Positions 12,101 to 24,115 of a stretch of 64,000 bases of DNA are shown piece after piece. The stretch is from NCBI GenBank assembly GCA_030267565.1, contig BRXU01000001.1, positions 9,651,001-9,715,000 of the forward strand, read 5' to 3'. How positions within the stretch are numbered: the first letter of the stretch is position 1; each line of letters starts with the position of its first letter. The position numbers were made by a program, and so were the translations under genes. The notes beneath the pieces are model-generated. The model searched no databases. It saw only the letters and a program-made list of their open reading frames with translations, and was not told the origin of the DNA. The stretch comes from Pleodorina starrii (Eukaryota > Chlorophyta > Chlorophyceae > Chlamydomonadales > Volvocaceae).

Positions 12101-15100
12101 CCCTCCCCCCCCCGCCCCTTCGCCTCCGCCGGCTTACTTGCTGCCACCAGGGTCGCGCACTTGTCCTTGTCCTCCTTGACCGCCACCCAGGGCTTGGTGT
12201 CCTGGGGGGGGGGGGATGGGGCGGCGAGGGAGGAGGAAAAGGCCAGGGACAGGGCGAGGGACAGGGGCAGGGCTCGGCGGCGAGGAGGCGGCGGCGCGAC
12301 AAGGAGAGGAGAGGAGAGGAGAGGAGGGAAAACGCTCTTGTGGAGTGAGAAGGAGAGAAAGAGAGGGAAGAGGCAGGCGTCTCCGCAGGATTGCGGCAAG
12401 GCAAGCGACCGCGCAGGGCAGCACGACACCTCCGCCGCGCTTCCCAAGGGCAAGACTCGAGGACATGAATGCAGTGTTTACCGGTTCACGGGCTCCGTGC
12501 CTATCCGTGCCCCCACCGCCCCCCCCCGACCCCCGCGCTACCCACCCCCACCCCCACCCCCACCCCCCACCTGCAGGAACTTGTTTCCGTCCGCCGATAT
12601 GGACATGATCAGTCGGATGCCTTCCTTAATCTTGATGCGCTCCAGGGCGGCAATGTACTCCTCAACCTGGGGGGGAGGGGAGGGCGGGGGGGGCGGGAGG
12701 CGGGAGGCGGGGTTGAGGTTGCGCGTGTGTGTTTGGGAGGGGGTGAATGACGTGCGGCACGGCCAGGAGAAACCAAGCAGCGCCAAACACCCGACTTCAG
12801 TATCGTCTAGGTATCATTCCAGTAAAGGATTACCAAAGACAACAACAAAAGAGGCCGCGGTGGAACGTCGACGTGTCCGGGTTCCAGGCGCCATCGGGCG
12901 GCAGCAGGGAATGGTGCGCAGCACGGCTTTGCCGCCCTGCCCCCTTAGAGCGGCAAGCGTCACCTCTGCTTCCTTCGCTGCGGCTCCCTTCATCTTCCCG
13001 AGCCCCGAACAAACGCCAAACACACACACACACGCAGCGCCCCCCTCCCCCCTCGCCCCCACCTTGGGTCCGACCGTCTTGCCCAGCTCCTCCGCCTCCG
13101 CCAGCCCCTTATCGGTGGCCCCCGGGACCACTCCGTCGAAGAACTTGGCCACAAACATGAGCGCCCTGAGGGGAGGGGGGGTAGGGGCAGGGGAGGGGCA
13201 GGGGAGGAGGCGCAAGGGAGGAGTCACAGTCATCGGAGGGCGAGCAACGCGGAGAAGCAGTGCCGCCCACCCGCCCCTTCCTCCCCCCGGGGCCCCCTCC
13301 TTCCCGCCCCCACTGCCGCTCCCCATCCACTGCAACCTTCCGCGTCCCTCCCACCGGCGCCTACATCCTGCCAACAGCCGCGGGGCTCCTGCCCCCAGGC
13401 GCCGCACTCCCACCTCCACCTCTCTTCACCGCACTCCTTTACCCTCTGCTCCCTGTCCTCCCCGGCCCCGCCTCCCCGCCTTTACCTGCCTGCCGGTGAA
13501 GTTGCCCAATGCCCAACTCCTTCCCCCCTCCCTCCCCTCTCTGCCGCCCTCACCGGCCTCGACTACTCGGGCCCGACGCCCCCACCAATCCTGCCGATTG
13601 TCGGAAGCCTTCTGTAACACCCCCACCACCACCACCACCACCAGCACCACCAGCACACACAGCCCCGCACAAGCCCCCCCACATCCGCGGGGCCCCTCAT
13701 GCGTGGTGGCCTGCGCACTCGGCCGGTGTGGTGGGGAGCCGAATCCTCACGGTCCGCCACCCGGCCCCTCCTGCACTTCGCACCTTCCCGCGCCCCGCAT
13801 CGTCTTCCCGCGCCCCGCTGCCTCCGCCCTTTCCGCCCGCCCTGCCGTCGTTCTCCCCTTCTCCTCGTCCTTGCTCTTGCCCTCGTGCCCCCTCGCCCCG
13901 CCCCGCCCCGCCTTCCATCCCTCCCAGCCTCGTCTTCCTTCTGCTGTTCTCCTTCCCTTTGCCGTTCTCCTTGCCATTCTCTTTTCCTTTGCCCTTTCTC
14001 CTCTGCCTTTCGCCTCCTTGCCGTCGTACGTTTTGCCCATCCGTATCCCTTTCTTCTCTGCCCCGCCGCCCCTTCCTGCCCTCTTTTGCGCCGCGTCGCC
14101 GCCCCAGCTCCTTCGTGGGTTTATGTGTGTATTGCCTTGCTTGCCTGCCTGCTCGCTCCTTCCTTCACTGCCATTGCCGTTGCCCATTGCCGTTACTCAC
14201 GCCCTTTTTCCTTCGAAATCTTCCCGCTTCGCTTCCTCCATTGAGCGCAGGTGAGTCTACAATATGTCGGGTTGTTCTGTCCGGGCGTTCGTGCCGTTCT
14301 TGTGCTGTCGCGTGTAATCGTCCGTCTGGGTTGGTCTGGCGGCGACGCGGTCGCAGCGTATTTTCAGCTCGGTAAGGTTACAGGTATGTTCGGTAAGTAT
14401 TACTGGGTTCTGGGTCCGTTCGCTAACGCCGTCTCCGTCTCCGCTGCGGTATCACTTTTTACCCCCACATCCCCCCCCCCGCCCCCCCCAAATCCCGGCC
14501 GGCCTCGCACCTGTTGATGAAGTTGCCCAGGTTGGCCAGCAGCTCGCTGTTGTTCTTGGCCGCCAGGTCGCTCCACTTGAAGTCCGTGTCCGCCTGCTCC
14601 GGACGGTTGGCCAGCAGGTAGTAGCGCCACACCTCCACGGGGATGCCCGTGTCCTGGGCCTGGTTGCCGAACACGCCTTTGGGGGGGGGGGTTGAGGGGG
14701 GCGGGCGGAGGGGGGCGGAGAGGGGTGGAAGGGGGCCGGAGGGGGCCGGAGGGGGGCGGAGGGGGGCGGAGGAGGGTGGAGGCAGTGCGGAGGCAGTGCG
14801 GAGGAGGGTGGGGCTAGGCAGGTCTGCAGATTACAATGCGGATCAAGTACTGGTCGCAGCAGGCTTCCCCTCCCCTCCCCTCCCCTCCCCTCCCCTCCCC
14901 TCCCGTCCCCTCCCCTCCCCTCCCCTCCCCTCCCCTCCCCTCCCCTCCCCTCCCCTCCGCTCACCCGTGCCCCTGCTCTTGGAGAACGTGCCCCCCTCGT
15001 AGTTGAGGTACTCCGTTACGCTGATGGACTTCATCATGGTCCAGGGCTGCCCGGTACCCAGCTGGGTGGCGGGGAAGATGACGGTGTGGAAGGGCACGTT

Positions 15101-18100
15101 GTCCTTGCCCATGAACTGAACCAGCTCCACATCCTAAGGCAGGGAGGGAGGGGGTGAGGGAGGGGGAGGGGTGGAGGGGGGGGGGTGGGGGGAGGAGGGG
15201 GTTATCCACGTATAGGCCGGGAGGGGGTTATCCACGGGAGGGGAGGGAGCGGGGGGTTATTCACCACACCACACCACACCGCACCACACCACGCTGGCGA
15301 CTGACGGCTCAGGCGGTGCAGAGGCTCGCGATGTGCCGCCAGGCGCCCGCCCGACCCCCCCCATACGTGGATAACCCTCCCCTTTCCTTGTATACGACAA
15401 GCCATGCCGAATCTTGGGGGAATACCCTCCTCCCCCCCTTTCCTACGTAGACGAGAGTGGGACCCATCCGCGACAAGTACCCAACCGGCCCCACCCCCTA
15501 CTGCTCCTTCCCACTCCCTCCGAGGGCGGCAATCCTCTCTCCAATCCCCCTCGCCCCCCTTCACCGCTTCCCCCCCCCTATACGTGGATAACCCTCCAAA
15601 ACCCCCCTCCCCGTCCCCACCTCGGGGTTCTTCCACCAGGCCTCCCAGTCGGGGGTGTATCCGGCGGTGATGGAGATGTAGCCAATGGGCGCATCGAACC
15701 ACACGTAAAACACCTGTTGGGGGGGAGGGGGGGAGAGAGGGGGGAGTCGAGAGGGGGTCGAGAGGGGGCGGGTGGTGGAAGGGAGGGAGGGAGAGGCGGG
15801 TAAAGAGGGAGGGAAAGGGTGCCCCGCGCCCCCCGCCCCTGCTCCCTTTCCATGATTGCCCCTTTTTCTGCCCCGTCACGACCCCCGCCCGGTGCTCTTG
15901 CCTCCCTCCCTCGCGCTCCCGCGTCGTCCCACCTCACATCTACCCCCCTTCCCCAAAGCCTCCCCCATCCTGCCATCCTGCCGCTTTGCACTGATCCTCC
16001 ACTACCTCAACCCCCCCTCCCCCTCCCCCCCAGTAAGTATCGCTGGATCCCGGATCCGCTCGCTACCGTCATCTCTGTCCCGCCGCTGCGGCATCTCTTC
16101 CATACCGTTCCCCGTTCCCCACCCCCCCCCACCACCAACACACACACTGCCCCCCACTGCCCCCACCCCCGCTGCCCCTCCCTCCCCGTCCGCACCTTGT
16201 CCTCGAAACCCTCCAGCGGCACGGGTGTGCCCCACTTGAGGTCTCGAGTGATGCACCTCAGCTTGAGGCCGTCCCGCATCCACGCATTGGTCAGCTGCAC
16301 GCAGTTGGCCGACCAGCCCCCCTGAGTGCTGGTGGTGGTGATGTACTCCTGCAAGGGTGGGTGGGGATGGGGGGTGGGGGTGAGGGGGTGGGAGGGGTGG
16401 GGGAGGGGTTGGGGGTTGGGGGGGGGGGTGTTGGAAAGGATGGTGGGTTGGGTGGGGGGGTTTAGCGGGGCGGAGGGGTGGGAAAGAGGGCGGAGGCAAA
16501 GGTGCTCTTTCCAATGTCCCAAGAGGCACGAGATGACAGGCGGACATCGGGGGGGGGGGGGCGTTACGAAAAATCCGGAAACAAAAGAGCAAAGAGAAAG
16601 CGCAGAGGGCAACACTTCGTTGCGATTCTCCTTCCTTAACATCCCCCCTCCGCCCTCCCCTCCCCCCACACCTCTTCGCCTCCTCGCTGCGGTATCTTCT
16701 TACCCGCCCTCCCCCCTACTCCCTGCCCCCACACACACGCATATTGCTTGGTATTGCTTGGGTCCAAGGTCCGTTCGCTAACGCCGTCTCCGTTCCCTCG
16801 CTGTGGTATCTTCTTTCTTGCCCTTCCCCCCACCCCACCCCACCCCCCCCACACACATACACATATAGAGTACCCCCCCCTGAACACACACACACACGTG
16901 CACACACACGTGCACACCCCCCCCCACCTGCAGCGCGGGGCTGAGCTGCGGCAGGTCCAGGAAGACGTGGCGAGTGGATCGGAGCACGGGGGTGGTGCCC
17001 GTCAGCTTGCAGCGCGCGTTGATGAGCTCGGTGGGGTTGAGCAGGTTGCCGCAGCCGTCGCACTGATCACCCCGGGCGTCCTGGGGTGGTGGGGATTTAG
17101 GGGGTGGGGTGGGTGGGGGGGGGGGGGGCGTATCCACGGGAGGGTAGGCCGGAGAGCCGGTAAAGGAAGAGTAGGGTGGGTGGAGCAGCGGTGGAGGGGT
17201 GGAGGAGTGGTTACACCCAAAGCGAGCCACAGCGAGGCGCGGGGGAGTGGAGGGGAGTGGAGGGGAGGAGTTGGGACATGGCGAGTGGGGGGCTGAGCCA
17301 CGCGGCAAGGCGAGGGCCTAGCCCTGGCCACCGGCAGCAACCGCCAACACCCGGCGTGTGGAGCCTCCGTGCGGAGCACACTCGGATGCGAGTCAGCAAC
17401 GGGTGCGGGTGCGGGTGCGGGAGCGGGAGCGGGTGCGGAACGGGTGCGGGAGCGGGTGCGGGTGCGGGTGCGGGTGCGGGAGCGTGAGCGTGAGCGGAAC
17501 GGGTGCGGGAGCGGGTGCGGGTGCTGCTGGCAGCGAGCGGGTGGTGGGTGTCAACTGTCGTGGCGTGAGGTCCGGTTCGGTCGGCCGGCTACGGTAACGC
17601 GGGCAGAGGGCTCAACACACACGCATCGTCTGCCACTGCCGCCTCGACGCTGGCCCCTCGCCGCTGGGCCCCCCGACGCCGCTGCAATCCTCCCCCTGCC
17701 CCCCCGCCTCCCCCGCCGCCCCCCCTGACTCACGTCGTATCCGCACTTGGGGCATGTGCCGCTCACGAATCTGTCCGCCAGGAACTTCCCCGCCGCCTCG
17801 CTGTACAGCTGCTGCATCTCCTGCTGGACCAACTGGCCGCGGGTGTGCAGGGACCTGCGGGTGTGTGGGTGTGTGTGTGTGGAGGGGGAGGGAGGGGGGA
17901 CTTTGGAGGGGGAGGGGGACTTTGGAGGGGGGCACGGGGGGTGAAACGAGGGGTAAAGTGCAACAGTCCGACGGAGGGCGGGCGCGGCGCGGAGGGCGGT
18001 GTTTGGGGGGGGCCGAAGACCGCGCCCACACGCCGGCACTGAAGCACCGCGCCAAAGCCGACCCAAAACTCCGACCTGACCCCCGACCCCCACCCCGAGC

Positions 18101-21100
18101 CCGGTCCGTGGAAGGGTAGACCCGACACCCGGAAGCGGCGAAAGCACACACACAGACACAAACACAGACACACAGACACACACAAACACACACAGACACA
18201 CACAGACACATACACACACAGGCAGGCACATACTTGAAGATGTCCTGCGCGATGGCCGTCTGCGCGCGCGTGGGCGTCCTGCCGAAGCGGTCAAAGGCAA
18301 TGTCGAACCAGCGGTAGATGTCGGCGTGGATGGCGTGGTACTTGTCGCAGATCTGCTGGCAGGTGAGACCCTCCTCCAGGGCCTGGTAGGGGGGGGGGGC
18401 AGCAGGTGTGTGCGTGTGGGGGTTTGGAGAGAAGTGGGGAGGAGGGAGGAGGGAGGAAGGGAGGGGAGCAGGGGGGTGGTGATCCCCGGGTAGGAACAGT
18501 CGGAGGAGTCGGAGGGGGTTTTACGTAGGAAAGTGCAGTGCGGTTCGTCATTTTCGATATGTATAAAAAAACCTGCCCCGCTGCCCAGACGCCGCCGGTG
18601 TCATTCAGTCCCCGCTCCCGTGCTTCCCCTTCCCGTCCCCACCGGGCATCGCCCTGCCACACCTGCCCCTCGCCGGACCTGACCCCACCAACCACCCGCC
18701 CCTGGCCCCACCCCCCTCAAGCCCCTCCGAAACCACCGAACTCTCCCTCCCTCCCCCCACACCACATCACACCCCAGCACACCCCAGCACACAACCCCCC
18801 CGCGTTCGTACCTTGGTCTCCGTAGCCGTGCCGTACTCGTCCGTACCGCACACGTAGATGCAGTTGTGGCCCCGGGCGCGGCAGTAGCGCGCGTAACAAT
18901 CGGCCGACAGCACGCAGCCAATGATATTGCCCAGATGAGGCACGTTGTTCACGTACGGCAGCGCCGACGTGATTAGGATGTTGCGGCGACCGGGGATGGG
19001 CAGCCGCGGGCGCGAGGTGCGGTACGCCGCCGCGTCGGCGTCGAACACCGCCAGGGTAGGCGAGGCGGGATCTGGGTCGGCGGCGGCGGGCGCCGGCAGC
19101 GCCGCCTCGACGGCGGCGGCGGCGGCGGCCACCGGCGCCGCGGCGGCGACGGCGGCGGCGAAGGCCGCCAGCGGCGGCGGCAGCTGGTTTCGGAGCGCCA
19201 GGGGCAGCAGGCCCGCGAAGACGGAGACCTGGAGTTGAGGGGAGGGGGGTGGGAGGGAGGCAGGAGGGAGCGCGTCACGTCGAACACACCAACCAACGGC
19301 AACGAAGCCTCGTGGCCGAGGGAACCCAATGGAGTACGATAGAGGGGGCAGCCAAGCCCCCAATGGCGCCACGGGGGGCCAAGCGTGGCGCTGTCCGCGG
19401 GATTACCGGCGGAGAAGGGGAGCTGTGCTTACCACCATTGGGAGGTGGGAGTGCGGGCACCCACGGCATGTGTGTGTGTGCGCTCAGCTTGGCCGTTCGG
19501 GTCTTAGGGTTTGGGTTCAGATTCGGGTCTAGAGCACGCATACAGCGTTTGACGCGTTTGCCCTCCCCCCCCATAACCGCCCAACCGCCCAACCGCCCGA
19601 CGGAATCCAACTGTAGGCTAGGTAACATGAACCGTGACAACCGCGCAACAACGTCAATAGACGGGGTTGGGCCGTGGATTGGCCGGACAGGCCGCCCGGA
19701 GAACCCGCAGCCGCCTCGATGGACTCCCAAGTCGGGCTCACACCGACCGAGAAGCCCCCCCGCTCCCACACCGCCTGCCCGCCCCACACATCCCGGGGGA
19801 GCCAACAATCCCAACAGCCGGCCCCCGCCTCTCGCTCTCGCTCGCGTAAGTGTGGCCAGGAGACGCCCTGTTCCTCTGCCCCCCCCCGAGGCATCGTTCC
19901 GGGACGGGCGTGCTGTTGCCTCCCGGCGGTGCCCCTGGCGGAAATCTCCAAGAAGCGCACACAGCCCCCCCTGTGTGTCGAGTCATATAGGCGACACCGA
20001 CGCAGGTGCTGCTGCGGCAGTAGCGGCAGCAGCAACCAGCTGCGGCGCCTTGGCAGGACCAGCTGCTGCGCTTTGGGGTGGCCGGTTAGCGCCCTAGGGC
20101 CACCCCCGAGGCACCTGCGCTGCCAGCGGAAGTGGGTTGTGGCGGTTGCGGCGCGAATCGGCCACCCCACCGCGGACAGCTGCTAGGGACGCCGTCAGCC
20201 GTGAGGTGCGGGTGAGTCGCCCATTTTGAATCGCCCTTCACCGCACCGCAAGCACCGCCAGCGACGCCTTGGCAGCAGAACACCGCCCACGCCCCGGCGC
20301 GTAATTTCGTGTCGTGTCCCAATCGCATCGCCGCAGCCGCGCTCTCGGCTTGTCGGCAGCTCCTCGATTTTGCCCATCGTCCGGCGGCCCCCCCCCCTTC
20401 CGCTCACACAGGGAGCGTACTTCCCAATTCCACCTGCCCCGCCCCGACTGCTGCTGTGCCGCTGCTGCTGCTGCTGCTACTGCTGAGATGCTTGCAGGAT
20501 GACACTTACAGCGCCTAGCCAGCTGCAGACTCCACATACACAACATACCTTGCACAGCCCGCGCAAGCAGAGCCCGCACGCACCCTTCCGCCGCCGCACC
20601 GCACCCGTCAACACCCGTAAACACATGCGGCGGAAGTCGCTGCTTGCAACGAATCACGCAAGGAGTCCAGCAAAACCCACCTCCGCAAGGGTGGCTTTGC
20701 TGGCGCTGAGCTCCCCGGCGGCCAGCGCGGCGTCCAGGTGCTGCAGCGCGGCAGCGAGCGCATCGCCACCAAGCATGGCAGCGGGCCGCAGGCACGTCTC
20801 AGACCACTCGAGCCACTGCAGGACGCTCAGCGGCAGGGCAGAGCTGCCACCCGCTGCGACATGGAGCGGAAGGGAGCGAGAGACGCGCCAGCCGCAGCGT
20901 GAAATGGGTGGGCGGGGCATGGGTGATGCGGGGGAGGGGCCAGGGTGAGGTGCGGAAAATGGCGCGGAAGAAGTGGCTTTGTCGTGATCTGCGCTGAAAT
21001 TACAGTCCTCGGGGAGTTTTTAGGGGAATTTGGAAGGGCAGCTAAGGCTGGACTCCCACTTTCCTTGCATCGCCGATGTGCCGGCGCTGCAGGCCAGCTC

Positions 21101-21408
21101 GCTCATGCGGACGCCCTACTTCCGGTCCGAAGCTCAGAATTGTTGGAAATCTTAACAAGCGGGCGCTAGCTATGTGCTGAAAACGCGGGAAACGTACCCA
21201 GGAAAGCCGCTGCGGCGCTTGGCTCCGACAGCTGCACCGACGGGGTAACCAGCAGGATTGAGTTGGTGCCAAAAGGGCTGCTACCCTTGCTGACCACATC
21301 GCTGATGCTAGCTACGCTAGAGAAGGACAGCTCTGCGTTCGACAACTGCGCTGCCGCATAGACTTTCAGCGCCTGCGGGTCGCCCTTACGGGCGTATAGC
21401 GTAGCCAT
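9173..21408 (-). CDS. MetRS: methionyl-tRNA synthetase (cytosolic type) with GST-like N-terminus and EMAPII-like C-terminus
   Basis: Class I aminoacyl-tRNA synthetase that charges tRNA-Met. Seventeen exons run from 21408 to 9173: 21408-21198, 20853-20681, 19228-18812, 18382-18234, 17854-17734, 17080-16928, 16348-16196, 15713-15621, 15133-14965, 14676-14511, 13165-13063, 12666-12571, 12201-12138, 11541-11304, 10889-10511, 9944-9795 and 9412-9173. All phases agree, giving 1024 aa. Domains: residues 1-200 are GST-like (VLQWLEW..TLAE); the HIGH-type signature HLGN is at about 226-229, after [12 protein letters not shown]. The zinc-binding insert has CPKCG and CDGCG knuckles. The KMSKS-type FSKSR is at about 540-544. 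After the anticodon-binding region comes a Lys/Ala-rich linker (repeated KKAAA). The OB-fold tRNA-binding domain ([20 protein letters not shown]) is EMAPII-like, as in plant cytosolic MetRS. The start is the first Met after the divergent promoter. Confidence 0.93.
14366..14465 (+). repeat. dispersed intronic element (GTTCGCTAACGCCGTCTCCG family)
   Basis: Best copy of a family with the core GTTCGCTAACGCCGTCTCCG followed by YTTCGCTGCGGTATCTTC. Other copies are at 16040-16105, 16760-16820, 33386-33475, 62126-62190 and 63680-63745. All lie on the plus strand in introns of minus-strand genes, within about 50-250 nt of a donor. Confidence 0.8.
14866..14960. repeat. (CCCCT)n microsatellite beside MetRS exon 9 donor
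   Basis: About 18 nearly perfect copies of TCCCC begin within a few bases of the GTGAGC donor of MetRS exon 9. The pre-mRNA strand is therefore (GGGGA)n. Confidence 0.9.
15134..15620 (-). mobile_element. candidate introner: MetRS intron 8 with inverted termini
   Basis: In transcript sense the intron has GGGTTATCCACGTATAGG about 25 nt after the donor (15595-15578). CCTATACGTGGATAACCC lies about 65 nt before the acceptor (15216-15199), with further partial copies at 15227 and 15362. The same acceptor-side motif occurs before acceptors in another MetRS intron (17129) and in the KANSL3-like gene (47557-47574). It also appears in coiled-coil gene introns (33791, 34379). Confidence 0.45.
17398..17525. 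repeat. GCGGGT/GCGGGA hexamer repeat
   Basis: An imperfect array of GCGGGTGCGGGAGCGGG-type units inside the MetRS intron between the exons at 17854-17734 and 17080-16928. Confidence 0.8.
18140..18232. repeat. (CACACAGA)n microsatellite
   Basis: CACA/CAGACA repeats immediately downstream (in transcript sense) of the GTATGT donor of MetRS exon 4. They are purely intronic. Confidence 0.85.
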
Positions 21409-21654
21409 GTTGAAAAGAATTTCCTTCAGGAATGAAGGTGAAGGTTGAGGTATAGACCTTGCTCAACATTTTTACTCAGCCCCGTCCCTTCGTACGACAA
21501 ATTGGTTGCGGAACGCCCATCAACGTGCGAGTGCGCTTGCATCATCGACCAGTGGTGCCTCTCCAAGATCCTGCTTTGTTTGTGTCCATACCCACCCTTA
21601 GCCGAGACGCTTGACAAGCGCGCAGTTGTCGATCACGCACATCGCTAGGTCGCC
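21409..21654. promoter_or_regulatory. compact bidirectional promoter region MetRS/PHB2
   Basis: Only 246 bp separate the two divergent start codons, so both 5' UTRs and core promoters must lie here unless upstream non-coding exons exist. No clear TATA box is visible. Co-regulation of a translation enzyme and a mitochondrial scaffold is plausible but inferred only from spacing. Confidence 0.6.
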
Positions 21655-24067
21655 ATGGCCGCAAACCCGCAAGGCGTAGCTTCGGCGCTAAGCACCGCCC
21701 GCACGCTTGCAAATGTCTTGCTGTTTGGTGGAGCGACAGTCTGGGCTGGCACCAACAGCCTCTTCAACGTGGAGGGTGGCCACCGTGCGGTTGTCTTTAA
21801 CCGGCTGATGGGCATCAAAGAGAACGTACGTGCGAAAGGGTAGAAACATTCGGTTGTGTGCACAAGGAGGGGCCTCGCCTCCGCGTTTCGTGCCGCCGAC
21901 TTGTTCCGATGAGTCTCGATGCACGTCGTTACCAACTGGGCGTTCCCGATACGCAGGTGTACGCTGAGGGGACGCATATTATGGTCCCTTGGTTCGAGCG
22001 ACCCATCATCTATGATGTGCGCGCTCGGCCGAGCGTCATCCAGAGCCAGTCGGGAAGCAAGGACCTTCAGATGGTGGGTCGCTGGCCATGGCGGGTCCGG
22101 CATATATATTGTTGTGAAAAACTTTACACAGTAACGTTTTTTGTTCAGGTGAACGTTGGGCTCCGTGTCCTCACACGGCCCAACCCGGACAGGCTCGCGG
22201 AGATCTACCGCACGCTCGGCACCGACTACGCCGAGCGCGTGCTGCCCTCCATCATCCAGGTGCGATCCGTTTGGGTCGTCCGAGACGGGTTGCTGGTCCT
22301 CCGTTTTCGCTTTCTGCCGCCACCGCGCTCTTGACCCTCCGTCAATGTGCCGTACATGACCCCTCTCAGCACTCCCTAGTTTTCGCCGCACTTGCCCCCC
22401 CCCCTTCACAGCAGCTTTGCGGTCCCGCACCTGGCAACACATCGCCCCTCCGCACACGCCCCCCTGATCCTGAAACGCAACACGACGTAAATGCCTTCGC
22501 ATTGCGCCGCCTTGCCTTGCCTTGCCTTCCGGTGCGCAGGAGACGCTGAAGAGCGTGATCGCGCAGTACAACGCCAGCCAGCTGCTGACGCAGCGTGAGG
22601 TGAGATGAGCTGAGCCTGGGGTAATTATAACGGCCCGGGGCGAGGGAACGCAACGCAGTTACCTGGGATATTACCTGAGGATTACCTGAGCCTGGGGTGT
22701 GGGGCCAAGTGGGTTTGGGGTGGGGCACACGATTTGGGTCTTCGTCGGAGGCGCCCGTGGAGGTGCTGCGTCGGTGTGCCATGATACCGTAGGAGAGTGG
22801 CGGTGGCCGTGGTGGTGGTGGTGGTGGTCTGGGGTGGCGTGGTGCGTAGCCATGGAGACCAGGAGGGCGGAATGTCACCAGCCCAAACTCGCGGAAAGCG
22901 TCTCCTTAACAACTATTGAGTCAATGAAAGGGCGCTCGGGGGCGGTTTTCTTGTGCCGGCGAGTTTTGGGGGTTCGTCACGGGCAAAATTGGGGACGAGT
23001 TCGCAGGCTTGGCGGATCGGGGGACCGGCCGGAATATTACAACCCTCCCGGCCGCAGTGACTCATTGTTTTATAAAGGAGCATATCACTCCCTGAACCCT
23101 CCCGGCCGGAATATTAATCCTCACCCCCGCCCTCGTTGCGTTCCCTCGTCCCGGGCCGTTTTCTTTTACCCCCGCCCTCCAGGTCGTGTCTCGCGACATC
23201 CGCCGCATCCTGACGGAGCGGGCCCGCTACTTCAACATCATTCTGGAGGATGTGTCCATCACCAACCTGACCTTCTCAAAGGAGTACACGGCCGCCGTGG
23301 AGGCTAAGCAGGTGGCGCAGCAGGAGGCGGAGAGGGCCAAGTTCATCGTGAGTGGGAGCGGGGGCCGGGGAACAGCTGGGGAGCGGGTTGAGGAGCGGGC
23401 TGGGGAACAGCTGGGAAGCGGGTTGAGGAGCGGGCTGGGGAAGGGGAGTGGGCGCGGGCTGGGGAGCGGGGGCTGGGATCGCTTAGGTATGGTGGTTGCT
23501 GGCTCGTGAAGCAAGGAAAAGGGGGCAAGGAAGGAAGGGGGAGGGTGGCTGGGAGCCGTGGGCTGCGAAGGGTGGCTGCTGGCGGCACGGGGACGGGGGA
23601 TGGGGGACGGGTTAGTGTGCATGCGCGGAGGACTAGGGGGAGGAGCAAGTGGAGGACGAGGAGGGGGCGGGGCAGTGCGCAACAAGGTTGTGTCTTGGCC
23701 CGTGTACCCTTTGGCGCCATTCTGTGGCAGCTGCGCCGCTGCCCCGCTGTTGCTGTTTTTCGGAGCCGAAGAACCGGCTCGCGGCTGGGCAGCAGCTGCC
23801 AGGGCGCGGGAGCTACGGCCCGGCCGCGCCCCCGAGCTTCCCCTCCCCGTCCTTCCGCGCGCCCCTGGCCTCGGCAGGGGCCACCAAATCCGCCCTTGCT
23901 GTTTGTGATTATGCGCACTCCGCTCCTCCGGGCGCGCCCGGCTTCTTTCTGAGCCGGTCCCTCTTTCGCCCCCCTGCCCACATCTGTCAGCCTCCGTCAG
24001 CTTCCCTCTTTGGACTGTCATGCTCGGACCCCTCCCCCATTTCCCCCCATTTCCCCCATTTCCCCCC

Positions 24068-24115
<48 letters not shown>

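Noticed and set aside
11765..14254. 829-codon plus-strand open frame
   Set aside because: It lies antisense across MetRS introns and exons, is low-complexity Pro/Ser-rich and has no family motif. The MetRS exons on the other strand are unambiguous.
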